DNA of 64,000 nucleotides from Bacteroidaceae bacterium (lineage in GTDB: Bacteria; Bacteroidota; Bacteroidia; Bacteroidales; Bacteroidaceae). Shown here piece after piece: positions 51,981 to 60,696 of this stretch. The notes under the pieces are model-generated. The model was given only the letters and a program-made list of their open reading frames with translations, was not told where the DNA came from and ran no database searches. Where the stretch lies: contig JAFUOP010000031.1 in NCBI GenBank assembly GCA_017481875.1, positions 62,001 to 126,000 on the forward strand, given 5' to 3'. The position numbers were made by a program, and so were the translations under genes. The stretch's first letter is position 1. Every line of letters starts with the position of its first letter.

Positions 51981-52016
51981 CGTGGCTGTGTCGCATGACA
52001 CAGCCACGTTTTTTTT
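51981..52016 (+). terminator. Terminator after rplI
   Basis: Perfect 12-bp stem CGTGGCTGTGTC / GACACAGCCACG, loop GCAT, followed by T8, 29 bp after the stop codon. Confidence 0.92.
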
Positions 52017-52080
52017 GTTTGTCTCACTAAAATAATAGAAGTGCGAGGGTGGAATAGTTCTTATATAGCTTCAATTGAAT

Positions 52081-52249
52081 TTGCGGGAAACATTTTTTTT
52101 AAAGAAATATTGTTTCCCGCAAACTTTTCTCTTTTTACTGTGTTATAATAATAGACAGTAGCAACGAGAAAATTAATAGAACTTTTTCTTAATCATTCAA
52201 TTCCCCCCGGCAACCCTCCGTAGTGATTACGCGGGGTTGCTCTCTTTTT
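52081..52249 (+). other. Gene-free region with two hairpins, possible small RNA
   Basis: The 330 bp between the rplI terminator and the riboswitch hold no protein gene. Two hairpins stand out. One is a 12-bp perfect stem TTGCGGGAAACA / TGTTTCCCGCAA (52081-52122) followed by a T-rich tract. The other is a terminator-like hairpin GCAACCC / GGGTTGC (52211-52240) followed by TCTCTTTTTA. The second looks like an intrinsic terminator with no gene to terminate, as expected at the 3' end of a small RNA. No matching promoter was found. Confidence 0.4.
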
Positions 52250-52333
52250 ATTGCGTCGGGCCCGTGTATGTTCTCCTAAATAAATTACAATAAAAATTTC
52301 TTATAAATTGTTGCATAAGATTTTCAATAGCTA

Positions 52334-52341
52334 TATCTTCG
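52334..52341 (+). promoter_or_regulatory. -7 element of the cobalamin riboswitch/btuB transcript
   Basis: TATCTTCG immediately upstream of the riboswitch, with GTTG (52310-52313) 20 bp before it as a one-mismatch -33 element. Confidence 0.65.
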
Positions 52342-52349
52342 CACTCGGA

Positions 52350-52545
52350 TAAAGGTGTAACAACCACCCCTTCGGTGGTGTTAGTAAAAGGGAATCCGGT
52401 TGAAATCCGGAGCTATACCCGTAGCTGTGAGTCCATTTATGCCGCGGTAATCTATTGCCACTGCCCCTTGTAGGGTGGGAAGGTAACCGCAAAGGCGGAC
52501 AAGCCAGAAAACCTGCCTCTTATTCATTATGTGAGTATTAACAAT
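52350..52545 (+). promoter_or_regulatory. Cobalamin riboswitch
   Basis: The leader of the btuB-like gene carries the conserved cobalamin aptamer. It has GGGAATCCGGTTGAAATCC (the G-rich/CCGG core), GAGCTATACCCGTAGCTGTGA, GCCACTG, a GGGAAGG stretch, and the B12 box AAGCCAGAAAACCTGCC at 52501-52517. Downstream, GGGT and ACCC flank a short loop and are followed by TTGTTTTT just before the start codon. That could form a terminator or block the start site when cobalamin is bound. Expected effect: high adenosyl- or methylcobalamin lowers expression of the transporter genes. Confidence 0.95.
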
Positions 52546-52577
52546 GCCTCGGGTGAAGGCTTGCTACCCTTGTTTTT

Positions 52578-54572
52578 ATGCAAAGATTTTTTTGGGCTGT
52601 TGCCCTTTGCACCATTTGTATGTGGTTGTGCGGTGCGCATATATGCCGCGCGCAACAAGTAGATTCGCTTTCGTCAGTGCGTAACCTTGCGGAGATAGAG
52701 GTTGTGGGCGAAGCCGCGAATGCTACAATTCTCTCTGCTGCACCACTGCAACTGGTGCAGAGCGATGATATTGAACGTTTGGGTTATGTAACAGCGGCCG
52801 ATGCGGTAAAGCGTATGGCCGGTGTACAGTTGCAGGACTATGGTGGCTTAGGCGGCCTCAAAACGGTATCGGTGCGTGGGCTTGGTGCCAAGCACACTGC
52901 AGTGAGCTACGACGGCGTGGCGGTGTCCGATGCTTATAGCGGTCAGATTGACATAGGGCGTTATGCTCTCGACAATGTGGAGCTTCTATCGCTCACGGTG
53001 GGGCAGGGGAACTGTATATTCCGCCCCGCACGAAGCTTTGCATCGGCAGGCCTTTTGGAAATTAAGAGCCGCAGGCCTCTTACAACCCGCACTGCGGTGA
53101 AGGTGCGCGGTGGCTCGTTTGGCCTTTTGGGGGCAGTGCTGTCGCGCGAAAGAGTGTTTGGGCGGCATTGGAGCTATTCGGCTCACTTGAATATGCAACG
53201 TGCCGATGGCGACTATCCCTTTACTCTTGTGAATGGCTCGCAGAGCTGCAGGCAGTACCGCATAGATGGCGATGTAAAGAGTATTGCTGCCGAAGGCAAT
53301 CTGTTCGGCGATTTTGGCAGCCGTGGCAATTTACAAATGAAGGTTGCGTATTACGACTCGGAGCGTGGCTTGCCGGGCAGTGTAAGGCTCTATAACAAAG
53401 AGAACAGCGAGCGTCTGTGGGATAACAATTTTTATGTTCAAGCCACGGGCGAGGTTGCGCTGTCGGCCGGGTGGCAGGTGCGTGCTGTTGCAAAATACAA
53501 CTACCTGTTTTCGCGTTATAAGCAGGTGAACAAGAACTACTCGGCCGGCTACCAGGCCGATGCAAACACGCAGAACGAGTATTATGCTTCAGTGGGCTCT
53601 CTTTATTCTCCCGGTGGTGGTTTCTCCTTCTCTTTGACGAGCGATTTGTCGTTTGCCACTGTGAGAAACAATTTCCTTGCAGGCAGGGAACCGCAAAGAA
53701 TAAATTCGCAAACGGTGTTGGCAGCCTCTTATGAAAAGGGTGTTATCACGGCAACGGCAAGCCTCTTGGGCACGTTCCTTTCCGACGATGCGGGCGGTTC
53801 ACTGAAGCCCAATAATACAAAGCGTCTTTCGCCCGCCGTGTCGCTTGCTTGGCAGCCTTTTGAAAGTGTGCCGTTGCACCTGCGTGCATCGTACAAAGAT
53901 ATTTTCCGCACTCCCACCCTTGCCGACCTCTACTACCAGCGCATGGGCAATGTAGGGCTCAAGCCCGAGCGAGCAACGCAATACAACGTGGGTGCCACCT
54001 ACAGCAGCAGTTGGGGTAGCAGGGCATCTGTTGCTTTTTCCATCGACGGCTACTATAACAGTGTAAAGGATAAAATAGTGGCACTGCCCACAATGTATAT
54101 ATGGCGTATGCAAAACTATGGCAGGGTATATGTAAAGGGTGTTGATGCAACTTTGTCGGTTACCTGTTCTCCTGCCTGCAACGTGGAACTTATTGCCGAT
54201 GCCACGTACAGCTACAGCCACACGGTGGATAAAACCAATAGAAATTCTAAAAATTATGGGCACCAGATTCCTTATACCCCGCGCCACGCGGCAAACGGCT
54301 CATTCACGGTGAAAAATAGCTGGGTTAATATTTCTTATCTTGTGGCATTTGTGGGTGAGCGTTATATGCTGCCGCAGAATATTGCTGCAAACAGGCTGCC
54401 CGCATATACCGAGCACACTGTGTCGCTTAACCGCGAGTTTGCATTGCGGGGCAATGTACTGCTGCGCCTGCAGGGCGAACTATTGAATTTTACCAATAAA
54501 AGTTACGAAATAATAGGCTACTATCCTATGCCCGGGCGGCAGTGGAGGCTTACTGCTTGTATAACCTTTTAA
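52578..54572 (+). CDS. btuB: BtuB-like TonB-dependent cobalamin receptor
   Basis: 664 residues with a signal peptide (about 1-25). The plug domain (about 35-150) contains AADAVKRMAGVQLQDYGG and SVRGLGAKHTAVSYDGV. The barrel ends with aromatic ITF, the usual outer-membrane insertion signal. The cobalamin riboswitch directly upstream and the BtuG-like lipoprotein gene 11 bp downstream make cobalamin or cobinamide import the likely job. The receptor would pass substrate through the outer membrane with TonB energy. Inner-membrane BtuCDF is not encoded here. Confidence 0.9.
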   Translation: MQRFFWAVALCTICMWLCGAHICRAQQVDSLSSVRNLAEIEVVGEAANATILSAAPLQLVQSDDIERLGYVTAADAVKRMAGVQLQDYGGLGGLKTVSVRGLGAKHTAVSYDGVAVSDAYSGQIDIGRYALDNVELLSLTVGQGNCIFRPARSFASAGLLEIKSRRPLTTRTAVKVRGGSFGLLGAVLSRERVFGRHWSYSAHLNMQRADGDYPFTLVNGSQSCRQYRIDGDVKSIAAEGNLFGDFGSRGNLQMKVAYYDSERGLPGSVRLYNKENSERLWDNNFYVQATGEVALSAGWQVRAVAKYNYLFSRYKQVNKNYSAGYQADANTQNEYYASVGSLYSPGGGFSFSLTSDLSFATVRNNFLAGREPQRINSQTVLAASYEKGVITATASLLGTFLSDDAGGSLKPNNTKRLSPAVSLAWQPFESVPLHLRASYKDIFRTPTLADLYYQRMGNVGLKPERATQYNVGATYSSSWGSRASVAFSIDGYYNSVKDKIVALPTMYIWRMQNYGRVYVKGVDATLSVTCSPACNVELIADATYSYSHTVDKTNRNSKNYGHQIPYTPRHAANGSFTVKNSWVNISYLVAFVGERYMLPQNIAANRLPAYTEHTVSLNREFALRGNVLLRLQGELLNFTNKSYEIIGYYPMPGRQWRLTACITF

Positions 54573-54583
54573 TACCTATAAAT

Positions 54584-55633
54584 ATGAAAAAGAATCTGTT
54601 TTTTCTTTTTGCCTTTGTGGCAATGTCTTTTGTGGCTTGTAGCGATGATAATGATGATTCACCTTCATTCGTTCCTCCTGCAAGCGGTGTCAATATGACC
54701 GAATTGTGTCAAAAAGACGGTGTGTTGTATGGTTTTCTTTCGGAGTACGATGTCAATTGGAACCAAACGATTGTTCACAGCAGTTACAACACTGCAACAG
54801 GTGCCGTGGCAAGGCATTGGCTTGCCGACGAGGTGTCGTCGCCCTATAAACTTTTTACAGCAGGCGATTATATCTGCATCACCACGTCAGATTATGTTAA
54901 CGATGGCGATGTGAACCTTTTTACCACCGACGGCCGCCTGCTCACAAATTTCACTGCGGGAGTAGGGCCCCGTCGCGGAGTGGTTGTGGGCAATAATATG
55001 TATGTTCTTTGCGAGGGCTTGTGGGGCTACAACAATGCGGTTCTCACAAAATATAACCTCAACGACCATTCTGTGGTGCGCGACTGTTTTATGCAGCAGA
55101 ATGGCGTGGGCTTGGGCGACACTGCCAACGATATATGTGTTTATGGCAGCAAAATGTATATTACCGTGGCCACCGACAATATTATTTGGGTAACCGACAA
55201 GGAGGCACGCGTGATAGAGAAAATAGAGACTGCCGCGCAACCCCGTTACCTGACAAGCGTAGGTGGCAAAGTGTATGCAACCTATTACAATGGCAATGTG
55301 GCCCGCATCGACACCACGGCTTGCGCTGTGGAAGCAACTGTGGCGGTGGGGCGCAACCCCGAGCAGTTGTGCGTGTCCGACAATAAATTGTTCGTTGCCA
55401 ATTCCGGCGGCTTGGACTATCCCAACTACGACAAAACCGTTTCTGTTATAGATATCCCGTCGTTCACCGAGGTTGAGAAAATAGAGGTTGCCACCAACCC
55501 CGCAAATATCCTCACAGCCGACAATGGTTTTGTATATCTTGTTTCACTTGGTAACTATGCCGATGTTCCCAATACATTGCAGTGCATAAATCCTTATACA
55601 TTTGAGGTAACCAATCTAACCGAAAGTAAATAA
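54584..55633 (+). CDS. btuG: BtuG-like surface beta-propeller cobalamin-binding lipoprotein
   Basis: 349 residues from ATG at 54584; the open frame extends 14 codons upstream into btuB but the lipoprotein signal fixes the start. Lipobox FVAC with Cys19 is followed by SDDNDD, the acidic surface-export signal of Bacteroidetes lipoproteins. The rest shows repeated YncE-like propeller blades: TTDGRLLTNFTAGVGPRRG, VTDKEARVIEKIETAAQPR, IDTTACAVEATVAVGRNPE, VIDIPSFTEVEKIEVATNP. Each ends with a strand motif at about 45-residue spacing. BtuG of Bacteroides thetaiotaomicron is a propeller that captures B12 with very high affinity and passes it to BtuB. The shared operon, riboswitch and fold support the same role here. 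Confidence 0.88.
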   Translation: MKKNLFFLFAFVAMSFVACSDDNDDSPSFVPPASGVNMTELCQKDGVLYGFLSEYDVNWNQTIVHSSYNTATGAVARHWLADEVSSPYKLFTAGDYICITTSDYVNDGDVNLFTTDGRLLTNFTAGVGPRRGVVVGNNMYVLCEGLWGYNNAVLTKYNLNDHSVVRDCFMQQNGVGLGDTANDICVYGSKMYITVATDNIIWVTDKEARVIEKIETAAQPRYLTSVGGKVYATYYNGNVARIDTTACAVEATVAVGRNPEQLCVSDNKLFVANSGGLDYPNYDKTVSVIDIPSFTEVEKIEVATNPANILTADNGFVYLVSLGNYADVPNTLQCINPYTFEVTNLTESK

Positions 55634-55646
55634 GAGTGGCTTTTTT

Positions 55647-55691
55647 ATATATGCAGCCGACTAATTTTCTTTAGTCGGCCGCATATATTTT
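55647..55691 (+). terminator. Terminator of the btuB-btuG transcript
   Basis: An 18-position stem with one A-C mismatch (ATATATGCAGCCGACTAA side) around a TTTTCT loop, followed by TTTTAA, 14 bp after btuG. Confidence 0.85.
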
Positions 55692-55703
55692 AATATAATT
55701 AAG

Positions 55704-55711
55704 TATCTTCG
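55704..55711 (+). promoter_or_regulatory. -7 element of the tandem-kinase gene
   Basis: TATCTTCG ending 9 bp before the ATG; the predicted leader is only a few bases. No TTTG at -33 was seen. Confidence 0.5.
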
Positions 55712-55720
55712 CTCATAATT

Positions 55721-58700
55721 ATGAGCAAGATACTATGTAACATATATGCCGCCTTGTTGCTGTTGCTTGTGGCGGCTTGTGGCAGTGGCTCGCACGATGC
55801 TGCTTTGGAGCAGCGTGCCACCTTGCTGTGCGGCATCATAGACGAGTGCCGCTACAAGGATATTGCCCGTGTGGATAGTGCCGCTACGCAGTTGCTTGCA
55901 ATGAATGCAGGCAACGAACAGAATATGATAGCCCGCAATGCGCTTGCCTATGCCGCTATGATGCAGATGAATTACAGGCGTGCGCAGCAGCTCTACTTGG
56001 GGGTGCTTGCTTCTTCGCAGTGCGAGATTGAACGTCTTGCTGCCGACGTGGGGCTTATGACTATATGCTACCGCACATCGGCCAACAGGGAGTTTTTCGA
56101 TTACCGCGCAAGCGCATTGGCCAATATACGCCGTATATCGGAGGAACAGGCCACGCTTGCTGCGGGCGACAGAGAGCGTTTTGCCCGCGCTATGGTTGAA
56201 TTTGGCGTGGTGTCGGTATGTTATTTCTCAAATATAGGCTTGCAGGAGGAGCGCGATGCCGCTGCCGAATATCTTGCAAAAGCGTTGGAACAGTGCGACG
56301 ATGTGTCGTTGCGCGTGTATGCCCGTATGATTCTTGCGGGCAGCGAGCCCAATGCTGTAAAGCGTGTGGAGGCCTATATTCAGGGGCTTAATTTTGCAAC
56401 CAACAGGGGGCTTGTGTGGCTGTCGGCCAATTACAGGCTGCTCCTTGCAATTGCTCTGCGCAGCGAGCCCCTGCAGTGGCAAATAGCTGCCGAAACTCCG
56501 CAGCTGCTTGACAGGCTTGGTTATGGTGTCACGGCTGAGCTGCCACTCGCCCTTGCCACCGATGCCGTGAACGGCTTTGTCCTTTATGGCGACGGCTATA
56601 TGAAGATAGAGGCCCTCTCCGTCGCTGCATCGTGCAACACCCAGCAAGGGCGGTACTACGAGGCTCTTTCGTTGCTCGACGAGGCCCTTGCCGATATAAA
56701 CGGCTACTATCACAAGTATTACCCCGCGGCCGACTCGCTCGAATGGAATATATTTACATATGCCGATGATGCCGATGTGTTTTTCCCCGCTACGGACAGC
56801 CTTATGATAAATATCCCCGAATGCCTGTTGAGCGTGCGCCGCGAGGCCAGCTGCGCCTATGCAGGCTTGGGCGACAAGGAACTCTCCGACATTAACCGCG
56901 AGGCATACCTCGACCTCCTGCGCACCACCCGTATGAACAAGCAGATGGAGAGCCGTGCGCAAGCAGCCGCCGACAATGCTGCCCGCCTCTACTGGTGGGC
57001 ATTAGCCGCGGTGCTCGCGCTTGTGTCGGTAGGCGCGTTGCTCTATGTAACCAACCGCCGCTGGCGGCAGTACAACAACGTATATTCCCAAAACCTTAAA
57101 CGCCTGCTTAAGATATGCCGCAACCTGCTCGCCTCGCTGCCTCGCGAAATGAGTAGCGAAGAGGAGGTGTGCAATGCCGTCTGCTCCATTTTGCACGACG
57201 GCTTCAACGGCTTTGTGGGCAGTATGCGTTTTTCATTATTGGCCCCCTTTGAGGCTTGCGCCGAATATCCGTTTGTCTATCGCATGCAATTACCGCCCGT
57301 CGATGATAACCGCACATACACGCTGTATATTGCAACCGAAACGGAACTTCCGGCGGGCAAGAATGCCATCATAGAACTGTCGCTGCCATACATTGCCGTG
57401 GCGGTGGAGGAGGGGCTGCGCATAGCCAATATAAGCGACGAGCAGCTGCGCTTGGAGGAACAACGCCTGTCGCACGCCCTCTACCTTGCCGAGCACAAGC
57501 GCGAGAATCTGCTCAAGCGCGTGTCGGTGTCGGTGCTGGGCGGTATGCGCCCGTATATGGACCGTATGCTCAACGAACTGCGCAACCTGTCGCGTGGCGA
57601 GGAGGAAGAGACCGCCAAACGCCGCCTGCAATATATTGCCGAGCTCACTGAAAAACTCGACGACTATAATGTTATTCTGGAGCGTTGGATAAAAATGCGC
57701 CGTGGCGATTTAAGCCTGCAGATAGAGCGTTTTTCGGTGCGCGAACTATTTGATATCATTGCCAAAAGCAGGCAGTTCTTCGATGCACGCGGCATAACGC
57801 TCGATGTGAAGATGAGCGATGCCGTGGTGAAGGCCGACCGCGCCCTCACCCTCTTTATGATAAACACCCTTGTGGACAACGCGGGCAAGTTCACTCCGTC
57901 GGGCGGCACCATAACCGTGGAGGCTGCCGAGGGCGACGGCTATGTGGAGCTGTCGGTTACCGACAGCGGCATAGGGCTTTCGCAGGCCGACATCGAGCGC
58001 ATACTCAACGAGAAGGTGTATGATGCTTCGCTCATAGGCGATGCGGGCAATAAACTCAGCAAGAACAAGGGTGGTGGCTTCGGGCTTATGAACTGCAAAG
58101 GAATTATTGAAAAGTATCGCAAGACCGATGAAATATTCTCGGTGTGCTCGCTCGATATAAGCAGCCGTCAAGGCGCGGGCAGCCGTTTTTCGTTCCGCCT
58201 GCCGCGTGTGGTGGTGCGTTGCGTGGTGGCAATGCTGTTGCTTCTCCCCGGTGGTGCTGTGGCCTCCGACGCTCTTTTTGACAGCATCGCCCTAAAGGCA
58301 GACTCGGCCTTCCTCTCCAATGTGAACGGCAATTACGAAAAGACCTTTGTATATGCGGCGCAGGTAATCGACGGGCTCAACAGTTACTACCGCAGCAACG
58401 TGGGAGGCAGCGACACGCTCTCTCTCTTCAACGGCTCGGCAGCCGAGCTGTCGTGGTGGCGCGACGCGCTTTTCCCCCTCTCGCTCAAGGAGGATATCTT
58501 CTTCAACATACTTGATATACGCAACGAGGTTGCGGTGGCTGCGCTTGCCACGCAGCGTTGGCAGGAGTATCGCTACAATAATAACATATATGCATCGCTT
58601 TACCGCCTGGTGCACGAGGACAAGGGCCTCGAACAGCACTACGAGGATATGCAGCGGCTTGCCAACCACAGGCAGGCGGCTATTGCATTGTTGCTTTTCC

Positions 58701-59977
58701 TGTTGATACTGCTGTTGCTCGCCTTTGCCGTGTCGTATGTGCGCAAGGGTGTAATAGAGCGTATGAACAGCCGTATGGTCTTGGGGCTTAACAGCCGCCT
58801 GCTTGCCGTTACGGGTGGCGATGAACCGCTTGCCACAAGCGAGCTTGCACAGCGCGTGGCAAGTGAAATTTTAGCTGCCACGGGCGATGCAATGTGCATC
58901 GAGCGCGTGTCGTTGCTGCTCAAATATGGCAGCGATGAGGCTGTTGTGGCGGTTGCCCCTTCGGGTACGTCGGCAACTGCCATATACCTGCACAGCGTGT
59001 TCGAGAGCGGCACAGCATATGTGGCCGACAACGAACTGCTGAACACCCTGCCGCTGTATGTGCTTTCGGCGGGCGAGCGTGTGATGATAGGTGCTCTGGA
59101 GCTTGCGTCGGAACGTCCGTTGAGCGAAAATGAACTGCTTAACCTGGAGCTCGTGGCGCGCTATGCCGCCTCTGTGGCCTACCACTCCGTGGTGCGCCTT
59201 GCAGGACACTACAAGGCACTTGCCGCCACCGAGGAGGAGGCTGAGCGTGTGAAGTTCGAGGAGAACCGCCTGCACGTGCAGAATATGGTTATGGACAACT
59301 GCCTGTCGGTTATAAAACACGAAACAATATACTATCCCGGCCGCATACGCGCTCTTGTAGAGCAGGCTGCCGTTGCTATTGGTGAGCCACAGGCACTAGC
59401 CGCAAAGGTGGCCGCTATGCGCGAGCTTATGGATTACTATAACTCGATGTTTGCCATATTAAGCGGGTGCGCCACCAAGCAACTCGACGAAATGAGCTTC
59501 CGCCTGTCGGCCGTGTCGCTCGAGGAACTCTTCGGCGATGCGCAGCACATAGTAGCACGCAAGGCCAAAAAGGAGGGGTGTGCATTGCTGTTGCAGTATG
59601 AGTCCACACACATTACAGTAGGGGGCGACAAGGATATGCTCTCCTTCCTCTTCCGTTCGTTGATTGATGCCGCCTTTGAATACAAGGCTGCGGGCGAGCT
59701 GCGCTTGCGTGCGGTGGATTGCGGCGATGTGGTGCGTGTGGAGTTGCTCGACACCCGTCGCGCGCTGCCCGAAGATGCGCTGGCCGATATTTTCACCCCG
59801 TCAAGGAACAACCTTGCCCCCAACGGCGGGCTTGTGGGTATGGAATATCTTGTGGTTAAAGAGATAGTGCGCCTGCACGAGGATTATATGCAGTTGCGTG
59901 GCGGCAGAGCCGAGGCCCGCGCCTGCGACGGTGGTTTTGTTATTATGTTTACTCTACCTAAAAACAGTGCTTTATGA
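55721..59977 (+). CDS. Tandem (double) sensor histidine-kinase-like protein
   Basis: 1418 residues. The N-terminus is hydrophobic and ends AACGSG (possible lipobox Cys20). A helical TPR-like sensor runs about 30-415, then a membrane helix (about 424-445), a GAF-like region, a helical DHp-like segment (about 575-655) without an obvious acceptor His, and an intact ATPase domain: N box NTLVDNAGKF (715-723), G1 TDSGIGL with Asp748, G2 NKGGGFGLMN. A second unit follows in the same chain: hydrophobic segment (830-848), sensor, membrane helix (about 985-1006), GAF-like region, H-box-like SVIKHETIYYPGRI with His1200, and a degenerate ATPase domain (SLIDAAFEY, DTRRALP). The architecture resembles the DUF5112/DUF5113 sensor kinases of Bacteroidales. 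The regulator gene overlaps its end by 4 bases. Confidence 0.8.
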   Translation: MSKILCNIYAALLLLLVAACGSGSHDAALEQRATLLCGIIDECRYKDIARVDSAATQLLAMNAGNEQNMIARNALAYAAMMQMNYRRAQQLYLGVLASSQCEIERLAADVGLMTICYRTSANREFFDYRASALANIRRISEEQATLAAGDRERFARAMVEFGVVSVCYFSNIGLQEERDAAAEYLAKALEQCDDVSLRVYARMILAGSEPNAVKRVEAYIQGLNFATNRGLVWLSANYRLLLAIALRSEPLQWQIAAETPQLLDRLGYGVTAELPLALATDAVNGFVLYGDGYMKIEALSVAASCNTQQGRYYEALSLLDEALADINGYYHKYYPAADSLEWNIFTYADDADVFFPATDSLMINIPECLLSVRREASCAYAGLGDKELSDINREAYLDLLRTTRMNKQMESRAQAAADNAARLYWWALAAVLALVSVGALLYVTNRRWRQYNNVYSQNLKRLLKICRNLLASLPREMSSEEEVCNAVCSILHDGFNGFVGSMRFSLLAPFEACAEYPFVYRMQLPPVDDNRTYTLYIATETELPAGKNAIIELSLPYIAVAVEEGLRIANISDEQLRLEEQRLSHALYLAEHKRENLLKRVSVSVLGGMRPYMDRMLNELRNLSRGEEEETAKRRLQYIAELTEKLDDYNVILERWIKMRRGDLSLQIERFSVRELFDIIAKSRQFFDARGITLDVKMSDAVVKADRALTLFMINTLVDNAGKFTPSGGTITVEAAEGDGYVELSVTDSGIGLSQADIERILNEKVYDASLIGDAGNKLSKNKGGGFGLMNCKGIIEKYRKTDEIFSVCSLDISSRQGAGSRFSFRLPRVVVRCVVAMLLLLPGGAVASDALFDSIALKADSAFLSNVNGNYEKTFVYAAQVIDGLNSYYRSNVGGSDTLSLFNGSAAELSWWRDALFPLSLKEDIFFNILDIRNEVAVAALATQRWQEYRYNNNIYASLYRLVHEDKGLEQHYEDMQRLANHRQAAIALLLFLLILLLLAFAVSYVRKGVIERMNSRMVLGLNSRLLAVTGGDEPLATSELAQRVASEILAATGDAMCIERVSLLLKYGSDEAVVAVAPSGTSATAIYLHSVFESGTAYVADNELLNTLPLYVLSAGERVMIGALELASERPLSENELLNLELVARYAASVAYHSVVRLAGHYKALAATEEEAERVKFEENRLHVQNMVMDNCLSVIKHETIYYPGRIRALVEQAAVAIGEPQALAAKVAAMRELMDYYNSMFAILSGCATKQLDEMSFRLSAVSLEELFGDAQHIVARKAKKEGCALLLQYESTHITVGGDKDMLSFLFRSLIDAAFEYKAAGELRLRAVDCGDVVRVELLDTRRALPEDALADIFTPSRNNLAPNGGLVGMEYLVVKEIVRLHEDYMQLRGGRAEARACDGGFVIMFTLPKNSAL

Positions 59978-60696
59978 GCGATAAATTCAGTGTTATAATT
60001 GTTGAAGATGCTAAATTGGAGTTAAAGGGAACCGAGGAAATTTTCCGCACCGAGATTCCCGAAGCCGATGTGATAGGCGTTGCAATGAACGAGCAGGAAC
60101 TCTATCCCTTGCTCGAAAAACAACTGCCCCACCTGCTGCTGCTCGACTTGGGCTTGGGTGGCTCCACCACCGTGGGAGTGAGCATCTGTGCAAAGGTAAA
60201 AAATGCCCACCCGCAGGTGAAGGTGCTTGTTTTCACAGGCGAGCTGCTCAACGAAAAGCTATGGGTAGATGTGCTAGATGCAGGTGCCGACGGCATTGCC
60301 CTTAAAACGGGCGAGTTGCTCACCCGCCACGATATTATGGGGGTGATGAGTGGCAAGAGGCCTGTTTTCAATTCTCCTATTATGGAGAAAATAGTGCAGC
60401 GTTTCCGTGAAACGGTTATGCGCGATGCCGCCCGCAAAAAATCGCTCATAGAGTATGAGATTGACCGCTACGACGAGTGCTTCCTGCGCCACTTGGCACT
60501 TGGATACACAAAGGATATGATTGCAGGCCTCAAAACAATGCCCTTTGGCGTTAAGTCGCTCGAAAAACGGCAGGCCGACCTCATATCCCGCCTCTTTCCC
60601 GTCGAGGAGCAGCGCGGTACCAATGTAACCCGCCTTGTGGTGCGTGCCATAGAACTGCATATCATAGATGTCGAAAATCTTGAACCCGATGAATAA
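59974..60696 (+). CDS. Response regulator with LuxR-like HTH (DUF5932-like output)
   Basis: 240 residues. Receiver domain: IIVEDAKLELKG (acidic pair at 11-12), phospho-acceptor Asp58 in LLLLDLGLGG, Thr88 in VFTGE and Lys111 in ALKTGE are all kept, so phosphorylation is plausible. The output domain has LALGYTKDMIAGLKTM and FGVKSLEKRQADLISRLFP, a divergent LuxR/NarL-type helix-turn-helix. Its ATG overlaps the kinase stop codon (ATGA), and its own end overlaps the next start by 8 bases, so all three genes are translationally coupled. Targets are unknown; autoregulation or control of the membrane protein is conceivable. Confidence 0.85.
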   Translation: MSDKFSVIIVEDAKLELKGTEEIFRTEIPEADVIGVAMNEQELYPLLEKQLPHLLLLDLGLGGSTTVGVSICAKVKNAHPQVKVLVFTGELLNEKLWVDVLDAGADGIALKTGELLTRHDIMGVMSGKRPVFNSPIMEKIVQRFRETVMRDAARKKSLIEYEIDRYDECFLRHLALGYTKDMIAGLKTMPFGVKSLEKRQADLISRLFPVEEQRGTNVTRLVVRAIELHIIDVENLEPDE

